DNA of 7,952 nt from an uncultured Gammaproteobacteria bacterium. Lineage in GTDB: Bacteria > Pseudomonadota > Gammaproteobacteria > Pseudomonadales > UBA5518. The notes beneath the pieces are model-generated. The model was not told where the DNA came from and did no database searches. It saw only the letters and a program-made list of their open reading frames with translations. This document shows positions 1 to 4,234 of this stretch, piece by piece (the stretch's first letter is position 1; each line of letters starts with the position of its first letter). The translations under genes and the position numbers were made by a program. The stretch spans positions 1-7,952 of the forward strand of contig CAIXOY010000029.1 of the NCBI GenBank assembly GCA_903921135.1, read 5' to 3'.

Positions 1-445
1 ATTCGGCCAGTGCCACGAAGTCGAGGTAATCGCGCGTCGCATTACGCCGCAGGATGAGCACGCCCTTGATGCGCAGTACCTCGGCTTCCGTGGGCAGCGT
101 GATCGTGGCGCCCTCGTGCTCTACAACCATCGTCTCTAGCGGCTCGGCCCGAATCAGTTGTCGTACGCCTGTCTCGATACCGTCCAGGCTGCCGAGGATC
201 AGCACCGGACGTTGCACGCGCGCAGTCTGCCAGCCCGCGACGGACTCTATGGTGGCCAGAACCTCATCGAATCGCGCGCGAAGATCTGTCAGAACGTGAT
301 CTGCATCGCTGGAGAACCGATGACCCGCGTGCACAGCCGCGGCCGTGCCGCCAACCAGCACCGCATCCGGGAGAATGCGTTGCAGCCGCGCAGCCGACGA
401 CAGAACCTGATCCCACTCAGGAAGCGGCCCGGTGCTCTTCGGCAT
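1..445 (-). CDS. AbiEii-like nucleotidyltransferase, 3' end cut by window edge
   Basis: I translated this gene by hand; 148 codons lie in the window and the C-terminus continues past position 1. The N-terminal half carries a nucleotidyltransferase core: VLVGGTAAAVHAG at about residues 29-41, followed by SSDAD at 45-49, the GG...DxD arrangement that binds metal and NTP in this fold. Further on, RIKGVLILRRNATRDYLDF fits the Lys...Arg...Asp motif of the AbiEii/AbiGii toxin family. Characterised AbiEii-type proteins are nucleotidyltransferases acting as toxins in type IV toxin-antitoxin or phage-abortive systems; other relatives are uncharacterised. The ATG at 443-445 is chosen because the conserved GG motif follows closely and it overlaps the upstream 75-residue ORF by 29 bp, implying translational coupling. 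Whether this member is a toxin is inference; the partner does not resemble the AbiEi winged-helix antitoxin. Confidence 0.8.
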   Translation of the reverse strand, partial: MPKSTGPLPEWDQVLSSAARLQRILPDAVLVGGTAAAVHAGHRFSSDADHVLTDLRARFDEVLATIESVAGWQTARVQRPVLILGSLDGIETGVRQLIRAEPLETMVVEHEGATITLPTEAEVLRIKGVLILRRNATRDYLDFVALAE

Positions 446-644
446 AGTTCATCCAGAAGTGGTAGCGCTGCGCGCCGGGCTCGCTCAGACGGGGGCGGCA
501 AACTCGCTGCACCCGTTCGAGCAGCGAAGGATCCCCGAGTGCCGCGGCACGCAACTCGGCCCAGTCGCGCCATTTGCCACGGGCTATCACATCATCGATG
601 CCGGCCAGCGTGAAGCGCTGGTGGTCAAGGTGTCGGTGCTGCAT
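417..644 (-). CDS. 75-residue conserved-looking partner of the nucleotidyltransferase
   Basis: This small soluble protein has no signal peptide or membrane segment. It is rich in charged and aromatic residues, with the notable stretches GIDDVIARGKWRDWAELR (about 15-32) and PGAQRYHFWMNYAEEHR near the C-terminus. From memory, short proteins with an RGxWxDW...AQRYHFW pattern occur directly upstream of AbiEii-like nucleotidyltransferases, but I cannot run the search. The 3' end overlaps the nucleotidyltransferase gene by 29 bp, so the two are probably one transcription unit. The ATG at 642-644 is the only ATG after an in-frame TAG upstream; an AGG about 11 bases before it is a weak ribosome binding site. 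Possible roles are antitoxin, regulator or substrate adaptor; none can be shown here. Its codon use and lack of frame breaks support a real gene. Confidence 0.62.
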   Translation of the reverse strand: MQHRHLDHQRFTLAGIDDVIARGKWRDWAELRAAALGDPSLLERVQRVCRPRLSEPGAQRYHFWMNYAEEHRAAS

Positions 645-645
645 C

Positions 646-775
646 GGCGAATGCCTGATGATGAGGCTTTGCCGGCCGAGTCTAGCCTATCGCGTTCGGG
701 AGTGGCATGGCCGGCCCTGAGTGGCCGCGGATCAAAAGGCGTCAGATCTTCCATTTTGCGGGGTGCTGCGCGCTC
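646..775. other. Intergenic gap with a repeat arm
   Basis: This 130-bp gap lies between the start of the 75-residue gene and the stop of the GMC oxidoreductase gene, both on the minus strand. It contains a GGCCGGCC palindrome at 709-716 and the repeat arm at 738-759. I found no convincing promoter for the short gene pair and no hairpin followed by a T run, so how the two units are separated is unclear. Confidence 0.5.
738..759 (+). repeat. Repeat copy A: single arm of the GGGGTCAGGTCTT-type repeat
   Basis: The 22 bases match the left arm of copy C (3352-3373) at 20 of 22 positions, differing at positions 3 and 9 of the arm. The similarity continues weakly on both sides, with AAAAGG before and a GGGGTGCTGC run after, similar to GTGGCGTAGC in copy C. 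No right arm is visible: the GMC stop codon follows 17 bases later. This copy therefore looks like half an element, possibly truncated when the GMC gene or its flank arrived. Confidence 0.7.
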
Positions 776-2362
776 TCAGCCGCGAAGGATGAACTCCGCC
801 GCACGGTGAGCGATCATCATGGTCGGCGCGTTGGTATTCCCTGAAATCAGTGTCGGCATGACCGAGGCATCGGCGATCCGCACATTTTCTACGCCGCGAA
901 GCCTCAGTTTGGGATCGACTACTGCAAGCGCATCTCCCTCTGGGCCCATTCGGCAGGTTCCGACGGGGTGGTAGACCGTCTTTGCGGCCTTACGCACATA
1001 GTGACGCAGAGCCTCGTCATCCCGGGCATCGACATCTGTTGGAGTGACACGCCCATCCAGCAACCTCGCAAGGGCAGGCGCCTCCAGAATGCGCATTCCC
1101 AACCGGACCCCCCGTACAAGCGTCTCGACGTCCTCCGGACTCTGCAACACATTCGACACGAACAGTCCCGGCTCCCGCGGGTCAGCAGAGCGCAGTTTCA
1201 CGGAGCCGCGTGAGGTGGGGCGCAACACACATGGATTGACGCTGATGCCATGGATTGCCTGTGGTACAGCGCCTCCAACCGAGGTGATCAACGGGGTGAC
1301 ATGAAACTGCACGTCCGGGCGGCCTGCTCCCGCGGTATCCACGAATGCCCCGGATTCCACCACGTTGGAACTGAGCAAACCTCGTCGTGTCAGCAGGTAG
1401 CGCAGCATGTGGCCAGCGCCTCTGAGTAGAGAATCCTCACCGAGCAGGGATATCGGTTCCCTCGCTCTGCCTTGCACGGCAGCCTCGACATGATCCTGAA
1501 AGTTTTCGCCTACGCCGGGCACATCTGCGATCACGGCAATCCCATGCTGACGCAGCTCTGCCGCGTTACCTACACCGGAAAGCTGCAGTATCTTGGGGGT
1601 GGAGAGAGTGCCGGCCGTGATAACGACTTCAGCAGAGCAGGCGAAGGTCCTGCCATCAAGCAGCTCGATACCGGTGGCGCGCCTTCCGGAAAAAAGTACT
1701 CGGGCGACGCGTGCGTCCGTCACGATGGTCAAGTTGCTTCGGCTTCGCGCCTTGTTGAGAAATGCTGCGGCCGAACTCCAGCGCCGTCCACGATATGTTG
1801 TCTGTTGATAGAACCCTGCGCCCTCCTGGTGCGCGCCGTTGAAGTCGTCCGTCGAGCGAACACCTGCCTCCTGCGCTGCGCTGACAAATGCCTGCGAGAG
1901 CGGATGCCGAAACCGTGGATCGGAGACCTTCAGCTCTCCCTCAGTGCCGTGAAAGGCATCATCCAGCCGCTCGTTGCCCTCGAACTTCCGGAATTCGGCA
2001 AGCACCTCGTCATACGACCAGCCAGTGCAGCCCATCTTTGCCCAGCCGTTATAGTCCTCAGCGTGTCCCCGGATGTAGATCATGGCGTTCACGGAGCTAC
2101 CGCCACCGATTACGTGGCCCTGCCACAGGGCAAACGAGCGCCCGTTGAGCGATGTTTCGGGAACCGAAACGCAGGTTTGTGCATCGCGCCCGCCCAACAG
2201 CACCCGTATGAACGTGGCAGGGATGTGAATGTACGGGTTGACGTCATTCCGGCCAGACTCGATCAGCAAAACCTTGTTGTCGGGCGATTCCGACAAGCGC
2301 GCTGCCAAAAGGCAACCGGACGATCCGCCACCCACAATGATGTAGTCAAAAATGGTGCTCAC
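776..2362 (-). CDS. GMC-family FAD-dependent oxidoreductase (alcohol/choline dehydrogenase-like)
   Basis: GMC enzymes oxidise alcohols to aldehydes or ketones using FAD. Numbered from the GTG start (528 residues, normal for bacterial members), the Rossmann FAD motif is VGGGSSG at 10-16 with acidic E35 ending the second strand (LLIESG). The first GMC signature is GGGSSVNAMIYIRG at 86-99 and the second is GTLSTPKILQLSGVG at 251-265. The active-site pair is H465 in YHPVGTCRMG and N509 in SGNTNAP, matching His466/Asn510 of choline oxidase. That enzyme links FAD covalently through a His in the GGCSSHNS loop; V91 occupies the place here, so FAD should be non-covalent. I prefer GTG at 2360-2362 over the ATG at 2464: GGAG lies 6 bases upstream, and the extra 34 residues are low in conserved character. 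No signal peptide is seen, so it is probably cytoplasmic. The substrate is unknown, and the gene stands alone. Confidence 0.9.
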   Translation of the reverse strand: MSTIFDYIIVGGGSSGCLLAARLSESPDNKVLLIESGRNDVNPYIHIPATFIRVLLGGRDAQTCVSVPETSLNGRSFALWQGHVIGGGSSVNAMIYIRGHAEDYNGWAKMGCTGWSYDEVLAEFRKFEGNERLDDAFHGTEGELKVSDPRFRHPLSQAFVSAAQEAGVRSTDDFNGAHQEGAGFYQQTTYRGRRWSSAAAFLNKARSRSNLTIVTDARVARVLFSGRRATGIELLDGRTFACSAEVVITAGTLSTPKILQLSGVGNAAELRQHGIAVIADVPGVGENFQDHVEAAVQGRAREPISLLGEDSLLRGAGHMLRYLLTRRGLLSSNVVESGAFVDTAGAGRPDVQFHVTPLITSVGGAVPQAIHGISVNPCVLRPTSRGSVKLRSADPREPGLFVSNVLQSPEDVETLVRGVRLGMRILEAPALARLLDGRVTPTDVDARDDEALRHYVRKAAKTVYHPVGTCRMGPEGDALAVVDPKLRLRGVENVRIADASVMPTLISGNTNAPTMMIAHRAAEFILRG

Positions 2363-2372
2363 CTGACTCTCC
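2363..2372 (-). promoter_or_regulatory. Ribosome binding site deciding the GMC start
   Basis: On the minus strand GGAGAGTCAG directly precedes the GTG start at 2360-2362. The GGAG core sits 6 bases from the start codon, good spacing for a Shine-Dalgarno site. This is the main reason for choosing the GTG over the ATG 102 bases upstream. Confidence 0.65.
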
Positions 2373-2555
2373 GTATCATTCACTGGACGGTCAACGGCTG
2401 CTGACGGTTGAGGGGCGGTGATCCCGTTGCAGGTGTCGAGCTGGGCTGAGCACTCTCTGCGCACAACGCCCGTGCACCGGGCGCTGAATTCTGCGAGGGA
2501 ATCCTCTTGGTTATCGCAGTCTTTCGCCCTGACGTTCCCACGCCATTCGCGTTGG

Positions 2556-2570
2556 AATACTTACCGTATT
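2556..2570. promoter_or_regulatory. Possible operator, AATAC-N5-GTATT
   Basis: AATACTTACCGTATT is an inverted repeat with perfect 5-base arms and a 5-base spacer, about 195 bases upstream of the GMC start. Its size fits the site of a dimeric regulator, but no regulator gene is present and a short repeat like this can arise by chance. Confidence 0.2.
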
Positions 2571-2661
2571 GAGGGCGTTTGTCCTATGCGACTGCTGCGC
2601 GCGATTATGCGAGCTGAAATAGTTTTTGCGGGATCAGGATCGACGGCTCAAACAAGTGAAA

Positions 2662-2726
2662 GGCGTCAGGTCTTTCATTTCTCATGGCGTGGCCTGTCGC
2701 GTTTGCAAAATGTAAGACCTGACCCC
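2662..2726 (+). repeat. Repeat copy B: inverted-repeat element, 65 bp
   Basis: The left arm (2662-2683, with GTCAGGTCTTTCATTT) and right arm (2705-2726, GCAAAATGTAAGACCTGACC...) are inverted copies matching at 18 of 22 positions, separated by 21 bases. On transcription the arms would form a long hairpin. The left arm is in the same orientation as copies A and C. The element resembles the small palindromic repeats (REP/MITE-like) scattered in proteobacterial genomes. From memory, similar GTCAGGTCTT...TTTTGC motifs occur near REP-associated transposases, but none is encoded here. Confidence 0.7.
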
Positions 2727-2750
2727 CAACCGAGACCTGACCCCCAACCG
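2715..2750 (+). repeat. Perfect tandem duplication, 2 x 18 bp
   Basis: AGACCTGACCCCCAACCG is present at 2715-2732 and repeated exactly at 2733-2750. A decayed third partial copy (TGACCCCCACCCG) starts at 2760. The first unit overlaps the right arm of repeat B, so the tandem array begins inside that element and extends outward. Confidence 0.85.
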
Positions 2751-2804
2751 CATCCCTCGTGACCCCCACCCGCCTCGCGCACGGTTTACAGCCGCTCCTT
2801 GCCG

Positions 2805-2833
2805 TTGACTCAGAGAATTCTTGTTACTACATT
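2805..2833 (+). promoter_or_regulatory. Sigma-70-type promoter of the brnT/brnA remnant
   Basis: TTGACT (2805-2810) and TACATT (2828-2833) are separated by exactly 17 bases, close to the sigma-70 consensus. The expected transcription start is about 2839-2841, at or next to the brnT ATG at 2841, so the mRNA may be leaderless. GTTA-N6-TAAC (2823-2836) overlaps the -10 region and could contribute to a BrnA site, since BrnA proteins repress their own promoters; that part is inference. Confidence 0.55.
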
Positions 2834-2840
2834 AACTACC

Positions 2841-2975
2841 ATGCGCATCACTTTTCGGGCAGATCGCCTGTTTTGCGTCGTGTTCACGGATCGAGGTGTC
2901 GTGCGCCGTATCATCAGCCTGCGTAAGGCAAACAGGCGGGAGATTCGAAGATATGCCCAAGTACGTGACAACTGA
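2841..2975 (+). pseudogene. brnT: brnT toxin gene, internally deleted
   Basis: Translation gives a 44-residue protein beginning MRITFRADRLFCVVFTDRG and continuing with VRRIISLRKANRREIRRY. The second stretch is the conserved C-terminal part of BrnT toxins, RelE-like-fold ribonucleases of about 90 residues whose ends typically read VVVFTDRxxxRRIISxRKANRRE. The first five residues, MRITF, also resemble how many BrnT proteins begin. What is missing is the middle, roughly 45 residues containing the N-terminal helices and the central strands, so the toxin should be inactive. The simplest explanation is an in-frame internal deletion with the native promoter and start retained; loss of the whole 5' end with chance restart is the alternative. 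The gene overlaps brnA by 23 bp, the usual toxin-first BrnTA arrangement. Confidence 0.72.
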
Positions 2976-3279
2976 GTCTGGCCGCCGGATCCGGCTCCCC
3001 ACGCCTGCTGAGGACGCGGCCATCAAGGCCGGTATCGAGGCTGATGCCGACACGCGTGAACTGGGTGCTGAAGAGTTCAAAACGCTCAAACGCATTGGTC
3101 GGCCTCGGTCGACATCGCCGACCAAAGTCTCTACCACGATCCGCTTCGATGCCGATGTGCTGGAGGGGCTCCGGGCAACAGGGCCCGGCTGGCAGACGCG
3201 CGCAAATTCTGCATTGCGTGAATGGCTGGTTTCTCGTCAGCGCGGACGTCGATCCGATCCCGCGGCTCGGAGCCGCTAA
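2953..3279 (+). CDS. brnA: BrnA-type antitoxin (ribbon-helix-helix)
   Basis: The 108-residue protein fits the BrnA family. It starts MPKYVTTESGRRIRLPTPAEDAAI, followed by the linker KRIGRP at 46-51 and a C-terminal ribbon-helix-helix domain: TTIRFDADVLEGLRATGPGWQTR (about 61-83) and NSALREWL (85-92). The RATGPGWQTR turn is diagnostic. BrnA binds and neutralises BrnT through its N-terminal half and represses the brnTA promoter with its DNA-binding half. I chose the ATG at 2953 over the ATG at 2896 because family similarity begins there and GGGAG precedes it by 10 bases; the extra 19 residues of the longer form read through brnT in another frame. All domains look intact although the toxin is broken, so it is effectively an orphan antitoxin. 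The last 16 residues are basic and unlike the family. Confidence 0.85.
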   Translation: MPKYVTTESGRRIRLPTPAEDAAIKAGIEADADTRELGAEEFKTLKRIGRPRSTSPTKVSTTIRFDADVLEGLRATGPGWQTRANSALREWLVSRQRGRRSDPAARSR

Positions 3280-3285
3280 CCCCGC

Positions 3286-3319
3286 CCCTCCGCCCCCGCC
3301 ACAGCCGCCGCCGCGCGCA
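3286..3319 (+). repeat. 34-bp direct repeat, left copy
   Basis: This is identical over 34 bases to 4239-4272, which encodes the last residues of the MFS transporter on the minus strand. Here it is non-coding and starts 7 bases after the brnA stop codon. Flanks differ on both sides. It bounds a 953-bp repeat-to-repeat unit that holds repeat C and vapBC. Confidence 0.9.
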
Positions 3320-3351
3320 CGGTGAAAGCAGTGAAAGGGGGCACGGTGAAA

Positions 3352-3467
3352 GGGGTCAGGTCTTCCATTTTGCGTGGCGTAGCCCGCAGCCTTTGAGCAT
3401 GATTCCCATCAGCCGGCTGCCGATATGCCAGAGACCTTTCACCCTGCAAAATGTAATATCGGACCCC
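3352..3467 (+). repeat. Repeat copy C: inverted-repeat element, 116 bp
   Basis: The left arm (3352-3373, GGGGTCAGGTCTTCC then ATTTTGC) and the right arm (3446-3467, GCAAAATGTAATATC then GGACCCC) match as inverted copies at 18 of 22 positions, with 72 bases between them. The outer GGGGTC and inner ATTTTGC are perfect; all four mismatches fall in the centre of the arm. Bases after the left arm (GTGGCGTAGCCCGCAG) align with those in copy B. It lies between the convergent brnA and vapC genes. Confidence 0.7.
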
Positions 3468-3499
3468 GATCGTATTCCAATGTCGATCGGCTAGGGGTC
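3462..3499. other. Hairpin overlapping the vapC stop codon
   Basis: CCGATCG (3466-3472) and CGATCGG (3484-3490) form a perfect 7-bp stem with an 11-base loop. An outer pairing of GACCCC (3462-3467) with GGGGTC (3494-3499) is also possible, in partial competition with the base of the inner stem. The vapC stop codon (3491-3493) lies within it. There is no T run on either strand, so a terminator role is only possible; it may instead be an edge of repeat C. Confidence 0.3.
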
Positions 3500-3916
3500 A
3501 ACCTTTGGCCTGTTCACAACCCAATTCTCGATCTTCAAACCGTTGAATCCGACGAAATCGGCTTCGTTGTTCGTAACCAGCGTTACGCCCATTGCGAGCG
3601 CGTGGGACGCAATCAGTTTGTCCATCGCGTCCCTGCTTCGTTCACGATTGGCCGCGCGTAGCGGTCCGTAGGCGCGTGCGGCGAGTTGCTCGAAAGGAGC
3701 GACCGGTATGTCCACGACAAAGCTGTCCAGCGCAGCCTGATTTCTTGCGCGCATTTCACCCGAGGCTGCAACGCCGAACTCCAACTCCGCCAGCGTGATG
3801 GCTGAAATCACCACCTCACCTACAAAGCATTCGTCAAAGCGCGCCCGAACCTCCAGCGGCTGGTGTTTCATCAGGTAGATGCAGATATTCGTGTCGAGCA
3901 TGTATCGGGGCTTCAC
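3491..3916 (-). CDS. vapC: VapC-type PIN-domain ribonuclease toxin
   Basis: VapC toxins are PIN-domain endoribonucleases that cleave tRNA or rRNA, held inactive by VapB. The 141-residue product has every expected element: D8 in MLDTNICIYL, E44 in TLAELEFG, D99 in AMDKLIASHALAMG, and D120 in LVTNNEADF. These are the four acidic residues that coordinate the catalytic metal in PIN domains. The end, GLKIENWV, is the normal last strand, followed by a short tail (VNRPKVDP) running into the hairpin at 3462-3499. Translation starts at GTG (3914-3916), which overlaps the vapB TGA by 4 bp (GTGA), typical of coupled antitoxin-toxin pairs. No frameshift or lost catalytic residue is seen, so this toxin should be functional, unlike the neighbouring BrnT. 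Confidence 0.93.
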   Translation of the reverse strand: MKPRYMLDTNICIYLMKHQPLEVRARFDECFVGEVVISAITLAELEFGVAASGEMRARNQAALDSFVVDIPVAPFEQLAARAYGPLRAANRERSRDAMDKLIASHALAMGVTLVTNNEADFVGFNGLKIENWVVNRPKVDP

Positions 3917-4149
3917 AGGGTGTCGCGCTCGCCCTCAACATTTTCGCCACGACCTTCGCTCATGAACTCGGGTGAGAACTGAGCCAGCTTCTCCAGAACC
4001 CCCTGAAGGCGACGTTGAGCGGGGCGGATGCGCAGTTCATCCCCCTGCCGCTCAATGACGAGGTCTATATCTAGGCTGCTGTAAGCAAGCTCCGCCGGGA
4101 TGCGTACCGCTTGGGAGTTGCCGTTCTTGAATAGCCGGGTGTTTGCCAT
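3913..4149 (-). CDS. vapB: VapB-type antitoxin (AbrB/SpoVT swapped-hairpin)
   Basis: The 78-residue antitoxin has an N-terminal swapped-hairpin DNA-binding domain. MANTRLFKNGNSQAVRIPAE (1-20) is the signature of the AbrB/MazE/VapB superfamily, with the second half of the fold ending at about 45 (IERQGDELRIRP). The acidic, flexible C-terminus (about 50-78) is the part that normally wraps around the toxin. In known VapBC pairs the antitoxin or the complex also represses its own promoter. The ATG at 4147-4149 follows GAGGAG by 7 bases. The gene comes first in the operon and overlaps vapC by 4 bp. The neighbouring palindrome at 4172-4189 is its likely binding site. Residues and length are normal for the family. 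Confidence 0.9.
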   Translation of the reverse strand: MANTRLFKNGNSQAVRIPAELAYSSLDIDLVIERQGDELRIRPAQRRLQGVLEKLAQFSPEFMSEGRGENVEGERDTL

Positions 4150-4171
4150 GGGGGCGCTCCTCGTGGAGAGC

Positions 4172-4189
4172 GGATGTACGCGTACATCC
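4172..4189. promoter_or_regulatory. Perfect 18-bp palindrome, probable VapB/VapBC operator
   Basis: GGATGTACGCGTACATCC reads the same on both strands. It lies 22 bases upstream of the vapB start and overlaps the last four bases of the -10 box (4186-4191), so a bound VapBC complex would block RNA polymerase. Swapped-hairpin antitoxins bind such dyads in well-studied modules; that it is bound here is inference. Confidence 0.75.
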
Positions 4190-4214
4190 TAGCCAGCCCC
4201 ACCTCTCGTGTAAA
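4186..4214 (-). promoter_or_regulatory. vapBC promoter
   Basis: On the minus strand TTTACA (4209-4214) and TAGGAT (4186-4191) are separated by exactly 17 bases. The -10 box runs into the 18-bp palindrome. The promoter sits in the 85-bp gap between the MFS stop and the vapB start; no terminator precedes it, so read-through from the catabolic operon into vapBC is possible. Confidence 0.65.
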
Positions 4215-4234
4215 CGCGACGCACTGACTGCGGC

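Larger units (their letters stand above)
2363..2840. other. 478-bp intergenic region between divergent GMC and brnTA
   Basis: The two flanking genes are transcribed away from each other, so the gap must hold both their control regions. It contains an AATAC-N5-GTATT inverted repeat (2556-2570), the inverted repeat element B (2662-2726), a tandem 18-bp duplication (2715-2750) and a good promoter for brnTA (2805-2833). I could not identify a convincing sigma-70 promoter for the GMC gene. A plus-strand open frame across 2418-2762 translates through the repeats and has no protein-like features. Confidence 0.55.
3280..3490. other. Gap between convergent brnA and vapC
   Basis: The gap holds the 34-bp repeat copy, three GTGAAAG units (3322-3328, 3331-3337 and 3346-3352) and repeat element C. 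The two flanking genes converge on it, so the long inverted arms of element C could block or end transcription from both sides, although no typical T-run terminator is visible. Confidence 0.5.

Noticed and set aside
158..613. 151-codon plus-strand frame at the left end
   Set aside because: It is antisense to the nucleotidyltransferase pair, which has recognisable motifs and coupled starts.
1472..2404. 310-codon plus-strand open frame opposite the GMC gene
   Set aside because: It is antisense to a gene with full GMC motifs, has no recognisable domain, and long antisense frames are expected in GC-rich coding DNA.
738..2726. Composite transposon carrying the GMC gene between repeats A and B
   Set aside because: Copy A lacks a second arm, no transposase is present and no target-site duplication was found, so only the looser repeat-at-junction pattern is claimed.
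2418..2762. 114-codon plus-strand frame in the GMC/brnT gap
   Set aside because: It starts inside the GMC leader and reads through repeat B and the tandem 18-mers (RPDPQPRPDPQPHP), so it is repeat translation rather than a gene.
738..3467. CRISPR array
   Set aside because: Repeat arms are only three same-strand copies, 690 to about 1900 bp apart, with genes between them; there are no regular spacers or cas genes.
4192..4234. Rho-independent terminator after the MFS gene
   Set aside because: No GC-rich hairpin followed by a T run is visible on the minus strand; the interval is taken up by the vapBC promoter.
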